Below, in pieces: positions 26,640-35,790 of a DNA stretch of 64,000 nucleotides (the stretch's first letter is position 1; each line of letters begins with the position of its first letter). Location of the stretch: the NCBI GenBank assembly GCA_963840275.1, contig CAWIYK010000007.1, positions 434,001 through 498,000 of the forward strand, given 5' to 3'. The notes under the pieces are model-generated. The model was not told the origin of the DNA. It saw nothing but the letters and a program-made list of their open reading frames with translations, and did no database searches. The position numbers and the translations under genes are program-made. The stretch is from Actinophytocola sp963840275. Lineage in GTDB: Bacteria; Actinomycetota; Actinomycetes; Mycobacteriales; Pseudonocardiaceae.

Positions 26640-27634
26640 ATGAGAACCATCGCAGTCCTGCTGTCGGCCGCGGCGCTCACACTGGGCGTCGCGCCGACCG
26701 CCGCCGCCGGTGACCTGCCCCGCTCGACCCGGACGCGCTCGCCGCCTCGATCGCCGGCCTGCCCGACGACGAGGCGAGCGGCGCGATCCTCCAGGTCCTC
26801 GGCTCCGACGGCCGCTGGCTGGGCACCTCCGGCGTCGCCGACGTCCACACCGGGCGGCCCGTCCCGCAGCACGGGCGGTTCCGGATCGGCAGCATGACCA
26901 AGTCGTTCACCGCCACCGCCGCGTTGCAGCTCGTCGCGCGCGGGAAGCTGCGACTGGACCGCAGCGTGCAGAGCTACGTGCCCGGCGTACTACCCGAAGA
27001 TCACCGTCGACCAGCTGCTCGACTACACCTCCGGGCTGCCCGGCATCGACATCGACCACAAGGACCCCGCGTGGTTCCTCGCGCACCGGTTCGACACCTG
27101 GACCCCGCGCCAGCTGTTCGACCTCGCGTTCCGGGACGCGCGGGGCCAGGTCAAGCCGATGCTGTTCGCGCCGCGCCGGCGTGATCCGGCCGCTGCACCT
27201 CGGCGCCACCACCGTGCCCGGCCGGGACACGAGGATCCACGGCCAGCACGCCCGCGGCTTGGGCCGCCGCCGAGATGATCTCCAACGCGCCCGACCTCGA
27301 CCGGTTCCTCGTCGCGCTCATGTCCGGCCGGCTCCTGCCGCCCGCGCAGACCGCGCTCCTGTTCGACGTGCCGGACGTCGCGCTCTACGCCGGCGACGAC
27401 GACCCGGCCAACGACCAGCACGCCTACCTCGGACACGGCCTCGCCCACCTGGCTGTCGGCCCGTACGTGTTCTGGGGCAAGACCGGCGACCGGCCCGGCT
27501 ACAACAACGGCATGGCCGCGACCAGGGATCTGACGTGGCGCGCGGTGTTCTCGGTCAACACGCTGCACATGGGTGGGGCCGAGCAGCCGAAGGTCGCGCC
27601 GCGGATCGTGGCCGCCGTCACCGGCCTGGCGTAG
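26640..27634 (+). pseudogene. serine hydrolase (class C beta-lactamase-like), decayed
   Basis: Begins with a good signal peptide (MRTIAVLLSAAALTLG...) and then needs several frame changes. The SxxK motif is kept in GSMTKSFTA (about 26892), followed by LDYTSGLPG in another frame and the KTG motif in FWGKTGDRPG (about 27478). The segment that should hold the YxN motif, after MLFAP (about 27170), is missing, with roughly 40 codons deleted. Point shifts alone could be sequencing errors, but the deletion of a catalytic motif shows real decay of a D,D-peptidase/esterase-like gene. Confidence 0.8.
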
Positions 27635-27732
27635 GCCCGGCCCGGCGCGGCTAGCAGTACGCGTGTACCGTTTGCGTGGGCTGAAACAGACGTGACGCGC
27701 GCGATGAAGACGCGAGAGGAGCACCCCGGCAG

Positions 27733-28956
27733 ATGGCGAAGATCAAGGTCCAGGGCACCGTCGTCGAGCTCGACGGCGACGAGATGACCCGCATCATCTG
27801 GCAGTTCATCAAGGACAAGCTGATCCACCCGTACCTGGATGTCAGCCTGGACTACTACGACCTCGGCATCGAGCACCGGGACGCGACCGACGACCAGGTC
27901 ACGATCGACGCCGCCAACGCGATCAAGCAGCACGGCGTGGGCGTCAAGTGCGCCACCATCACGCCGGACGAGGCGCGGGTCGAGGAGTTCGGGCTGAAGA
28001 AGATGTGGGTCTCGCCGAACGGCACGATCCGCAACATCCTCGGTGGCGTCGTGTTCCGCGAGCCGATCATCATCTCCAACATCCCCCGGCTGGTGCCCGG
28101 CTGGACGAAGCCGATCATCATCGGTCGTCACGCCCACGGCGACCAGTACAAGGCGACGAACTTCAAGGTGCCCGGCGCCGGCGAGCTGACGATCACCTTC
28201 ACGCCGGAGGACGGCTCGGAGCCGGTCAAGCACGTCGTGGCCAACTACGGCCCCGACGGCGGCGTCGCGATGGGCATGTACAACTTCAACAAGTCCATCG
28301 AGGACTTCGCACGCGCGTCGTTCGCCTACGGCCTGCAGCGCGAGTACCCGGTGTACATGTCGACCAAGAACACCATCCTCAAGGCCTACGACGGCGCGTT
28401 CAAGGACATCTTCCAGCGCGTCTTCGAGGAGGAGTTCAAGGCCGACTTCGACGCCAAGGGCCTCACCTACGAGCACCGCCTGATCGACGACATGGTCGCC
28501 GCCGCGATGAAGTGGGAGGGCGGCTACGTCTGGGCGTGCAAGAACTACGACGGCGACGTCCAGTCCGACACGGTCGCGCAGGGCTTCGGCTCGCTCGGCC
28601 TGATGACGTCGGTCCTGATGACGCCGGACGGCCGCACGGTCGAGGCCGAGGCCGCGCACGGCACCGTCACCCGGCACTTCCGCCAGCACCAGGCCGGCAA
28701 GCCGACGTCGACCAACCCCATCGCGTCCATCTACGCGTGGACCCGAGGGCTCGCCCACCGCGGCAAGCTGGACTCGACGCCCGAGGTCACCGGGTTCGCG
28801 GAGTCGCTGGAGCAGGTCGTGGTCGAGACCGTCGAGAGCGGCCGGATGACCAAGGACCTCGCGCTGCTGATCGGCAAGGACCAGGAGTTCCAGACCACCG
28901 AGGAGTTCCTCGGCACCCTGGACGAGAACCTGCAGAAGAAGATGGCCTCGGCCTGA
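27733..28956 (+). CDS. icd: isocitrate dehydrogenase (NADP+)
   Basis: A 407-residue dimeric, eukaryote-type NADP-isocitrate dehydrogenase. It has the MAKIKVQGTVVELDGDEMTRI opening (read from residue 1), the substrate loop SPNGTIRNILGG and GTVTRHF near the cofactor site. It makes 2-oxoglutarate and NADPH in the TCA cycle. A GAGGAG sequence precedes the ATG and a strong hairpin terminator follows. Confidence 0.96.
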   Translation: MAKIKVQGTVVELDGDEMTRIIWQFIKDKLIHPYLDVSLDYYDLGIEHRDATDDQVTIDAANAIKQHGVGVKCATITPDEARVEEFGLKKMWVSPNGTIRNILGGVVFREPIIISNIPRLVPGWTKPIIIGRHAHGDQYKATNFKVPGAGELTITFTPEDGSEPVKHVVANYGPDGGVAMGMYNFNKSIEDFARASFAYGLQREYPVYMSTKNTILKAYDGAFKDIFQRVFEEEFKADFDAKGLTYEHRLIDDMVAAAMKWEGGYVWACKNYDGDVQSDTVAQGFGSLGLMTSVLMTPDGRTVEAEAAHGTVTRHFRQHQAGKPTSTNPIASIYAWTRGLAHRGKLDSTPEVTGFAESLEQVVVETVESGRMTKDLALLIGKDQEFQTTEEFLGTLDENLQKKMASA

Positions 28957-28969
28957 CCGATCGCCTGCT

Positions 28970-29008
28970 CCGGATGCCACACTCGCCTCGTGCGGGTGTG
29001 GCATCCGG
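28970..29008 (+). terminator. terminator hairpin after icd
   Basis: CCGGATGCCACAC (28970-28982) and GTGTGGCATCCGG (28996-29008) form a perfect 13-bp stem with a 13-base loop, 13 bp after the icd stop. No T run follows, as is common in high-GC actinobacteria. Confidence 0.8.
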
Positions 29009-29147
29009 CGTTCACGGAACGTGTGCGCCGGGTCCGGCCGCTGCGTCGTGCGAGTGGTTTGGCGCGGCGCTCGTTTGAATCTCGATGAGCCTGAGTTATA
29101 CCTGACGTAGAGCGATGTCGCGGTACCCGATTTGGGGAGCGTTGCCG

Positions 29148-29489
29148 GTGAAGCTGAAGTGGAGCGGCAAGCGGACGTTCATCGCGGCGGTGCTGCTCGG
29201 CGGTGTCGGCCTGCTGTACGTCCAGGGCGCCGACCAGCGGCGCGAGGAGGGTCGGGACGGCGCGCCGGCGTCGAGCGACAGCTCGCAGTGTCGTGTGACG
29301 GCGACCGTCGACGGGGTGAACGTCCGGTCCGCCCCCGCGATCGACCCGGCCAACGTCGTCGACCAGCTGGCCTCCGGCGAGGAGGCCGACGCGGACAAGG
29401 TCGTGCAGAACGGCTTCCGCAAGCTGGGCGAAGGGCGCTGGGTGTCCGTCGAGTACGCGAAACCCATGGAGGGCCGAGACTGCGGCTGA
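29148..29489 (+). CDS. membrane-anchored SH3-like domain protein
   Basis: A 113-residue protein: a basic start, one membrane helix (TFIAAVLLGGVGLLYV), a short linker and a bacterial SH3-like domain (CRVTATVDGVNVRSAPAID, later GRWVSVEYA). The domain faces outward and may bind cell wall. Two cysteines could pair. GTG at 29148 has GGGGAG upstream; an ATG at 29115 would add 11 residues without a ribosome site. Confidence 0.65.
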   Translation: MKLKWSGKRTFIAAVLLGGVGLLYVQGADQRREEGRDGAPASSDSSQCRVTATVDGVNVRSAPAIDPANVVDQLASGEEADADKVVQNGFRKLGEGRWVSVEYAKPMEGRDCG

Positions 29490-29498
29490 CCCGCGGGG

Positions 29499-30236
29499 TC
29501 AGCCGAGGTCGACGGTGTGGCCTTCGTCGGCGGCGAGCAGTTCGCCGTCGTACGTCTCCGCGGCCTGCCGCAGTGACACGCCGCGGTCGTTGCCCGGCCA
29601 GAAGTGCGTCAGCATCAGCCTGCGCGCGCCGGCCGCCGTCGCCCACTCGCCCGCCTCCCTGGCGGTGAGCAGGTTGCGCGGCGCGCCGACTGGCGGCAGT
29701 TCCTGCAGCGTGGCGTCCACGATGTAGAGGTCCGCGTCGCGGCCGAGGTCGGCCAGCGCCGGGTCCGGGCCCGTGTCACCGGTGTATGCCAAGGTTTTGC
29801 TCGGCGTCGTCAGCCGGATGCCGGCGTTCGGCACGTGGTGGGGCAGCGCGACACCGTCCACCTGGAACGGCCCCACCCGGTGCGTGCCGGGCAGCTCGAG
29901 CACGTCGAACAGCTCCGCCAGCCTCGGCTCCGGCTCGAGACCGTCGACCAGCTCGGCGACGCCCGGTGGGCACAGCAGCGGGATCCTCGGCAGCTCGCGC
30001 TCGCCGTAGTGGCGGACCCGCAGCAACCCGTTCAGGTCGACGCAGTGGTCGGTGTGCCGGTGCGTGACCACGACCGCGCCGACCGTCCCGTTCGGACAGA
30101 GCGACAGCAGTCGCGGCAACGTGGCGAAACCCAGGTCCAGCACGAGCCGGAACCCGGCGTGCTCGACGAGGAACCCGCTGCACGCGCGACCCGGCTCCGG
30201 CCAGGCGGCGCAGGTGCCGAGCACGGTGACCTTCAC
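29499..30236 (-). CDS. MBL-fold metallo-hydrolase (RNase Z-like)
   Basis: A 245-residue metallo-beta-lactamase-fold protein. The metal site HxHxDH is H59-H64 (THRHTDH), with further ligands in LPHHVPN, YTGDTGPD and the terminal LTHFWPG. The arrangement resembles RNase Z and cyclic-nucleotide phosphodiesterases, but the exact substrate is unknown. It is divergent from the acidic protein gene, only 21 bp apart. Confidence 0.88.
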   Translation of the reverse strand: MKVTVLGTCAAWPEPGRACSGFLVEHAGFRLVLDLGFATLPRLLSLCPNGTVGAVVVTHRHTDHCVDLNGLLRVRHYGERELPRIPLLCPPGVAELVDGLEPEPRLAELFDVLELPGTHRVGPFQVDGVALPHHVPNAGIRLTTPSKTLAYTGDTGPDPALADLGRDADLYIVDATLQELPPVGAPRNLLTAREAGEWATAAGARRLMLTHFWPGNDRGVSLRQAAETYDGELLAADEGHTVDLG

Positions 30237-30257
30237 GCAGTCACGTTAGCCTGCGCC

Positions 30258-30722
30258 ATGGGCTTTTTCGGGCGGTTCCACTTCGACGGCACGGCGTGGA
30301 CGGAGCCGGACGACGACCCGCAGCCGCCGTGGCTGTCGGTCGAGATCCACGACAGCGACATCGCGACCATCACCTACGAGCCGGCCGGGCCGGGCACCGG
30401 CATCGCCTATCTCGGCGAGACGCCGCGCAGCTACTTCGAGGAAGAGGACGCCTCCGAGCCGACCGACACCGCGGCCGAGGCCGCCGGGCTCGCGGCGTGG
30501 TGGGCGGAGCTGCACGACGAGGGCGCGGTCGGCACGAAGGAGCGCGAGCTGGTCGCCTATCTCGCGGAGGACACCGACCAGGACCAGGCCGTGGCGGCGG
30601 ACCCGGACGAGGAGCCGGACGACCTCGACGAGATCGACGAGGCGGAGATCTTCGTCGAGATCAAGACCGCGCACTTCATCGCCGCGCTGGACCTCCCGGT
30701 GCCGGAGGATCTGGCCCCGTAA
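30258..30722 (+). CDS. acidic hypothetical protein
   Basis: A 154-residue very acidic protein (for example PDEEPDDLDEIDEAEIFVE). The N-terminus, GFFGRFHFDGTAW, looks structured. It resembles conserved hypothetical proteins of actinobacteria, but I cannot name a family. The start codon lies 21 bp from the divergent MBL gene. It is followed at 42 bp by the HD-domain gene. Confidence 0.65.
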   Translation: MGFFGRFHFDGTAWTEPDDDPQPPWLSVEIHDSDIATITYEPAGPGTGIAYLGETPRSYFEEEDASEPTDTAAEAAGLAAWWAELHDEGAVGTKERELVAYLAEDTDQDQAVAADPDEEPDDLDEIDEAEIFVEIKTAHFIAALDLPVPEDLAP

Positions 30723-30764
30723 TCCAGGTTGCCCCGCACCCGAGCCGGGTGACAGTGTCGCGGC

Positions 30765-31397
30765 GTGGCTGATGAACCCTTGCTCGTCGAACGCAACCCG
30801 CTGCCCGTCGACGGCCGGCTCGGGCAACAGCTGGCCTTCCTGATCGAGGTCGACCGGCTCAAGACGGTGTTGCGCGCGTCGACGCTGGCGGCGGTCGAGC
30901 GGCGGGAGAACGACGCGGAGCACTCGTGGCACCTCGCGCTGATGGTGCCGGTGCTCGCCGAGTACGCCGACGAGCCGATCGACGTCGGGCACACCGTCCG
31001 GCTCGTGGTCGTCCACGACCTCGTCGAGATCTACGCGGGGGACACGCCGCTCTACGACGACGAGCTGCGCACCAGCCAGGCAGAGCGCGAGCTCGCCGCG
31101 GCCGACCGGCTCTTCGGGCTGCTGCCCGACGACCAGGCCCGCGAGTTCCGCGCGCTGTGGGACGAGTTCGAGGCCCGCGTGACGCCGGAGGCCCGGTTCG
31201 CCAAGGCCATCGACCGGCTGGAGCCGAACCTGCTGAACTGGATGGCGGGCGGCGGCACATGGCGTACACCCGGAGTGACGGCCGACACCGTCCGTACCCG
31301 CACCGCCCACATCGGCGAGGCGTCCGCCGCGCTCGGCGAGGCGATGAAGGCACTGGTGTCCGGCGCCGAACGCAACGGCTGGCTAACCCCCAGCTGA
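30765..31397 (+). CDS. HD-domain phosphohydrolase (YfbR/HDDC2-like)
   Basis: A 210-residue HD-superfamily protein. Metal-binding residues are visible: AEHSWHLAL (H53) and the HD pair H84-D85 in VVHDLVEIYAGD, plus a later D in AKAIDRLEPNL. This pattern fits the YfbR/HDDC2 group of 5'-deoxynucleotidases, so nucleotide salvage is plausible. GTG start at 30765. Confidence 0.87.
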   Translation: MADEPLLVERNPLPVDGRLGQQLAFLIEVDRLKTVLRASTLAAVERRENDAEHSWHLALMVPVLAEYADEPIDVGHTVRLVVVHDLVEIYAGDTPLYDDELRTSQAERELAAADRLFGLLPDDQAREFRALWDEFEARVTPEARFAKAIDRLEPNLLNWMAGGGTWRTPGVTADTVRTRTAHIGEASAALGEAMKALVSGAERNGWLTPS

Positions 31398-31440
31398 CCC
31401 CGCGAGCCCAAGCCCCGCGAGTTGCCCTTTCAAGCACAGT

Positions 31441-31530
31441 GAGTCCACCGTTCGGACACACCGAGTTGCCGTTTCGTGCCCGGTCCGAACAGCGCGAAAC
31501 GGCAACTCACTGTGTCTGAACGGTGGACTC
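31441..31530. repeat. long nested intergenic hairpin
   Basis: Outer arms 31441-31460 and 31511-31530 match with one mismatch (GAGTCCACCGTT...). Inner arms GAGTTGCCGTTTCG (31463-31476) and CGAAACGGCAACTC (31495-31508) are perfect. The flanks repeat parts of it: GAGTTGCCcTTTC before, and GGACTCGCGGGTG twice after (31526 and 31548). It occupies most of the 330-bp gap 31398-31727, after the HD gene, and may serve as a terminator or a mobile-type intergenic repeat. Confidence 0.75.
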
Positions 31531-31727
31531 GCGGGTGCTGAGCGTTGGACTCGCGGGTGTGGATCACCGGGGCCCCGCGTGACGGCGGGCACAGGAAGGG
31601 GTCTACTCTCCCGCGACGTGACCGATTGGACTAACGCAACCCTCGCTGGTTGCCACGATCGGTAGGTTCCCGGCCCACGCCCCCCGATCGGGGGTACACG
31701 ACGGTGATGAGCGCAGGAGGCGCACCA

Positions 31728-32090
31728 GTGCGCAACCGAGTTGCCATAGAGGTCGCCCGCGGCACGCGGGCAACGCTTCGCAGGCTGGTTCGGGTGAGTG
31801 TGGTTCTGGCCATGGTGCCGGCGGCGCTGGCACTGGCCGTGTCGACGGCGAGCGCCAGCACGGCAGACGGGGTGGCCGCCAACACCATGCCGTTCGGGAT
31901 CGTGGGGCCGGTGGGCATCGCGGCTGTGGTCGTCGGGTTCGGCGGCCTCATCACGGGTCTCGTGCGGCACCGCCGCCGCGGGACCACGGTGACGTCCGTG
32001 CCCTCGGTGACCACGGTGACCACAGTGACTTCCAGGCCCGCCGCGCAGCCGGTCCCGCCGGTCGCGGAGCCGGTCCCCAGCGACCGCTGA
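31728..32090 (+). CDS. small exported/membrane protein
   Basis: A 120-residue protein with a signal-like helix (LVRVSVVLAMVPAALALAVS, ending STASA), a second hydrophobic helix (IVGPVGIAAVVVGFGGLI), an arginine stop (RHRRR) and a Thr/Val/Pro-rich tail (TVTSVPSVTTVTTVT). GTG at 31728 has GGAGG eight bases upstream. No family recognised. Confidence 0.6.
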   Translation: MRNRVAIEVARGTRATLRRLVRVSVVLAMVPAALALAVSTASASTADGVAANTMPFGIVGPVGIAAVVVGFGGLITGLVRHRRRGTTVTSVPSVTTVTTVTSRPAAQPVPPVAEPVPSDR

Positions 32091-32093
32091 CCT

Positions 32094-32140
32094 GGCCTCC
32101 GGCCCCCGATTTCCAGCCTACGCGTGGGGACCGACAGTTC
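32094..32140. repeat. solo arm of the DnaA-box repeat family (D)
   Basis: GGCCTCCGGCCCCCGA, TTCCAGCCTACG and ACCGACAG occur in the same order and spacing as in the arms of copies A-C, but no partner arm or DnaA box follows. It lies between the small membrane protein and trpS, upstream of the trpS start. Confidence 0.7.
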
Positions 32141-32189
32141 CGGACGGCCGGTTGCGGGCCGTTCGACCCGACTCTGGGAGAATCGGCGC

Positions 32190-33218
32190 GTGTCGACGCC
32201 TGAACAGCCGCAAGAACGTCGTCCTCGGGTGCTTTCCGGGATCCAGCCGACGGCTGACTCGTTCCACCTCGGCAACTACCTCGGCGCGGTCCGGCAGTGG
32301 GTCGCGATGCAGGACACGCACGAGACGTTCTACTGCGTGGTCGACCTGCACGCCATCACCGTCGAGCACGACCCGAAGCTGCTGCGGAAGCGGACGCGGG
32401 TGTCGGCGGCGCAGCTGCTCGCGCTGGGCATCGACCCGGACCGGGCCACGCTGTTCGTGCAGAGCCATGTGCCGGAGCACGCCCAGCTCGGCTGGGTGAT
32501 GCAGTGCCTCACGGGCTTCGGCGAGGCCAGCCGGATGACGCAGTTCAAGGACAAGTCCGCGAAGCAGGCCACCGACCGGATCAGCCTCGGGCTGTTCGGC
32601 TACCCGTCGCTGCAGGCGGCGGACATCCTGTGCTACCAGGCGACCCACGTGCCGGTCGGCGAGGACCAGCGCCAGCACCTCGAGCTGACGCGCGACCTCG
32701 CGCAGCGGTTCAACTCGCGGTACGGCAGGACGTTCACGCTGCCGGAGCCCTACATCCTCAAGGACGCGGCGAAGATCTACGACCTGCAGGACCCGAGCGC
32801 GAAGATGAGCAAGTCGGCGTCCGGGCCGGGCGGCATCGTCGACCTGCTCGACGACCCGAAGGTGTCCGCGAAGAAGATCAAGTCGGCGGTGACCGACGCC
32901 GACCGCGAGATCCGGTACGACCCCGAGGGCAAGCCGGGCGTGAGCAACCTGCTCGCGATCCTGTCCGCGCTGACCGGCCGCACGCTCGCGGAGCTGCCGG
33001 CGGACTACGAGGGCAAGGGCTACGGCGACCTGAAGAAGGACGTGGCCGAGGCGCTCGTCGAGTTCGTCACCCCGGTGCAGGCCCGCGTGAAGTCCTACCT
33101 GGACGACACCGCCGAACTCGACAAGATCCTGTCGCGCGGCGCGGAGCAGGCCCGGGAGGTCGCGTCGCGCACGCTCGCGCGCACGTACGACAAGCTGGGG
33201 CTACTCGCGCCCTCGTGA
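32190..33218 (+). CDS. trpS: tryptophan-tRNA ligase
   Basis: Class I tryptophanyl-tRNA synthetase of 342 residues. The HIGH-type signature is HLGN at 26-29 and the KMSKS loop is at 205-209; VDLHAIT and GFGEASRMTQFKDK are typical of TrpRS. GTG at 32190 follows a GGGAG site. It charges tRNA-Trp in the cytosol. Confidence 0.96.
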   Translation: MSTPEQPQERRPRVLSGIQPTADSFHLGNYLGAVRQWVAMQDTHETFYCVVDLHAITVEHDPKLLRKRTRVSAAQLLALGIDPDRATLFVQSHVPEHAQLGWVMQCLTGFGEASRMTQFKDKSAKQATDRISLGLFGYPSLQAADILCYQATHVPVGEDQRQHLELTRDLAQRFNSRYGRTFTLPEPYILKDAAKIYDLQDPSAKMSKSASGPGGIVDLLDDPKVSAKKIKSAVTDADREIRYDPEGKPGVSNLLAILSALTGRTLAELPADYEGKGYGDLKKDVAEALVEFVTPVQARVKSYLDDTAELDKILSRGAEQAREVASRTLARTYDKLGLLAPS

Positions 33219-33252
33219 TGCGGGAACCCGCCGCCGGGGCTAGCGTTTGTCT

Positions 33253-34278
33253 GTGGCGGACAAAGAATCCTTTCTGACGCGGCAGCGTCGGCAGCGGCCG
33301 TGGCTCGACCATCTCGTGCGGGCCGGCGAGGCGTACACCGAGCGCTACGGCAACCACTACGCCGCCGCGATCACCTACTTCAGCGTGCTGTCGCTGTTCC
33401 CGCTGCTCATGATCGCCTTCGCGGTCGCCGGTTTCGTGTTGGTCGGCAACGACGCGCTGCTCAAGGAGATGCAGTCGGGCATCGCGGAGGCGGTGCCGGA
33501 GGGGCTCAACAAGCTCATCAACGACGTGATCGCGTCGGCCATCGAGAACCGCGGCGCGGTCGGGATCATCGGTCTGCTCGCCGCCCTGTACTCCGGCCTC
33601 GGGTGGATGTCGAACCTGCGGGACGCGCTGACCGCACAGTGGGGGCAGGAGAACAAGCAGCGGCCGTTCCTGTCGTCCTCTGTCAAGGATCTGCTCGCGC
33701 TGTTCGGGCTCGGCCTCGCGCTCGCCGTCTCGTTCGGACTGTCCGCCGTCGGCGGCGGGCTCGGCTCGTGGCTGCTCGGCCTCGTCGGGCTAGACGACGA
33801 CGCGTGGGCACTGTTCCTGTTGCAGGTTGGCACAATCGTGCTGGCGTTGGCCGCGAACTGGTTGGTGTTCCTGTGGGTGCTGTCCCGGCTGCCGCGCGAA
33901 CAGGTGAGCGTGCGGTCGGCGGTGAAGGGCGCGATCGCCGCCGCGATCGGCTTCGAGATCCTCAAACAGGTCTTCACGGTCTACCTCACGATCGTGTCGG
34001 ACTCGCCGTCCGGCAAGCTGTTCGGGCCGATCATCGGTCTGCTGCTGTTCGCCAACTTCGTGTCGCGCTTCCTGCTGTTCATCACCGCGTGGACCGCCAC
34101 GGCACGGGAGAACTTGGTCGTGGAGCCGCCGGCACCGCCGCCGCCCGCGGTGATCAGCCCGCGGATGATCGTTCGCGGGGGACCGAACGCGCGCAGCGCC
34201 GCTGGCCTGGTTGGTGTCGGTGCGGTGCTGGGTTTGTTGCTACGCAGGCGATCCCGTTCGAGCGATCGTCCGAAGTAG
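33253..34278 (+). CDS. YihY/BrkB-family membrane protein
   Basis: A 341-residue integral membrane protein of the YihY/BrkB family, with about six helices and the typical YAAAITYFSVLSLFPLLMI and SGLGWMSNLRDAL segments. It ends with a Pro-rich linker and an Arg/Ser cytoplasmic tail. GTG at 33253 is chosen; a TTG two codons before is possible. The downstream gene converges. Function uncertain despite the old RNase BN name. Confidence 0.88.
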   Translation: MADKESFLTRQRRQRPWLDHLVRAGEAYTERYGNHYAAAITYFSVLSLFPLLMIAFAVAGFVLVGNDALLKEMQSGIAEAVPEGLNKLINDVIASAIENRGAVGIIGLLAALYSGLGWMSNLRDALTAQWGQENKQRPFLSSSVKDLLALFGLGLALAVSFGLSAVGGGLGSWLLGLVGLDDDAWALFLLQVGTIVLALAANWLVFLWVLSRLPREQVSVRSAVKGAIAAAIGFEILKQVFTVYLTIVSDSPSGKLFGPIIGLLLFANFVSRFLLFITAWTATARENLVVEPPAPPPPAVISPRMIVRGGPNARSAAGLVGVGAVLGLLLRRRSRSSDRPK

Positions 34279-34322
34279 ACTGTTGGTTGGGCGCGCACGA
34301 GTGATCGATCCGCAATGGACAG

Positions 34323-35468
34323 TCAGGAGTAGACGGTCAGCTCTTCCTTGTCCGTGACCACCAGAGCGCCGGGTCCGTAGTAGACGGTCGTGGGCTCTTC
34401 CGCGTCGGAGGTGACCTGGACCGGGCGGCCGCCCATCTTGCCGACCGTGAGGGTGCCGTTCGTCGTGACGGCTACTCCGATGCCGGCCGCGCTGGGCAGG
34501 ATCTCCACGCGTGGGTCGTCGAGGTCGTCGGGTGCCACCGGGTACGGCTGCGCGGGTTCGGTGCCGGTGCGCAGGTCCATGCAGCGCACCAACGGTTCCG
34601 GCATCGGCTCGTAGGCGCACCAGCCGTTCGGCACGCTCGTCACCTGCGTGTGCTCCGTGGTCGCGGCGCCGGTCAGCCGCGTGCCGGTGGCCGGCTCGAC
34701 CGGGGTCAACCTGCCCTGGGAGAACGTGAGTAGCGGCGCGTCCTTCGGCAGGCGGGTCGCGGTCGGGGTGCTGCCGAGCGCGGGTGACGTGGTGTCCGGC
34801 AGCTCCGCGTCCCACAGAACGTTGCCGTCGTCCGGGTTCAGGCCCGCCACGTGCATCACCGGCCCGCAGTAGGACGCGACGACCAGCGCACCATCACCGA
34901 GGTAAGCCTGCGTCGCCCCGATGCACGACTGCGCGAACCGCGACCACACCTGCCGTCCGCTCGCCGTGTACATCCGGTACGGGTCGTCCGCCTCGCCGTT
35001 CGACATCACCAGCAGGAGATCCCCGTACGGCACCGCCGTCCGGTGGTCGCCGGCCGGCACCGACACGGTCGCCCGCACCTTCCCGGTGGCCAGGTCGAAC
35101 AGCCGCACCTCGCCGTCCGACACAGTCGTCAGCCTGCCGTCGGCCGCCCCGATGTCGATGAGCTCGCGCTCGCTGTCGAGGTGGTGCCAGCGTTCCTTCC
35201 CGGTCGGCAGGTCGTACACCCGCACGCCGGTCCGCTCCCGCACCGCCAGGTACCCGTCCGACACCACGACCTGCGCGTCGGCGGGCACCGGACGCCGCCA
35301 CGCCGGCCTGTCGAACGACGTCGGCAGCACCGTGCCCACCGTCGGCGCCGGCGCGTCCGACGTGGTCGCGTCGAGCGGGTCGGCCGTGCTCACCCGCAGG
35401 ACCACGACGACCGCGACCACGACGACCAGCACTGTGACAATGGCAATGAGAATGTTACGGCGCCCCAT
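34323..35468 (-). CDS. membrane-anchored PQQ-like beta-propeller protein
   Basis: A 381-residue protein with an N-terminal membrane helix (ILIAIVTVLVVVVAVVVVL) and an extracytoplasmic beta-propeller of PQQ-like repeats (for example VRVYDLPTGKERWHH, VRLFDLATGKVRATV, LNPDDGNVLWDAEL). The PQQ-binding catalytic residues of dehydrogenases are not evident, so it is probably a binding or scaffold protein. A decayed paralogue lies directly upstream. Confidence 0.8.
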   Translation of the reverse strand: MGRRNILIAIVTVLVVVVAVVVVLRVSTADPLDATTSDAPAPTVGTVLPTSFDRPAWRRPVPADAQVVVSDGYLAVRERTGVRVYDLPTGKERWHHLDSERELIDIGAADGRLTTVSDGEVRLFDLATGKVRATVSVPAGDHRTAVPYGDLLLVMSNGEADDPYRMYTASGRQVWSRFAQSCIGATQAYLGDGALVVASYCGPVMHVAGLNPDDGNVLWDAELPDTTSPALGSTPTATRLPKDAPLLTFSQGRLTPVEPATGTRLTGAATTEHTQVTSVPNGWCAYEPMPEPLVRCMDLRTGTEPAQPYPVAPDDLDDPRVEILPSAAGIGVAVTTNGTLTVGKMGGRPVQVTSDAEEPTTVYYGPGALVVTDKEELTVYS

Positions 35469-35493
35469 GGGGCGAAAAGATACCTCGCGCGCC

Positions 35494-35790
35494 TCAGGAG
35501 TACCCGAGCAACTCGACCGTGCCGAGCGTCAGCGCCGCGTTCGTCGTGCTCGCCACCGCCACCACGTCGACCGACGGCAGGATCCGCACCCTTCGGCTCG
35601 GCGTCGCCGGCGTGGGCGAGCGGGTACGTCGCCGGTGCGCTGGTCGATGCCGCGCAGGTGGCTGGACGGCGGAGCACACGGTTCCGGAACGGCGCGACCG
35701 CACGCCCACCGCGGTGTCGAACGAGTCGGGCAGTGTCGTCGCGAGCGACACCGGCGCGAGGGCCAGCAGTGTGGTGCGGCGCGCGGTCAC
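35494..35790 (-). pseudogene. decayed paralogue of the beta-propeller gene
   Basis: A 98-codon frame starts at GTG 35790, overlapping the stop of the D,D-carboxypeptidase gene (GTGA). Its start (TTLPDSFD) and end (RVRILPSVDVVAVASTTNAALTLG) resemble TVLPTSFD and RVEILPSAAGIGVAVTTNG of the neighbouring propeller. Between them, HLRGIDQRTGDV and YPLAHAGDAEPK match the same paralogue but lie in other frames. Most of the propeller is deleted and the rest is frameshifted. Confidence 0.65.
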
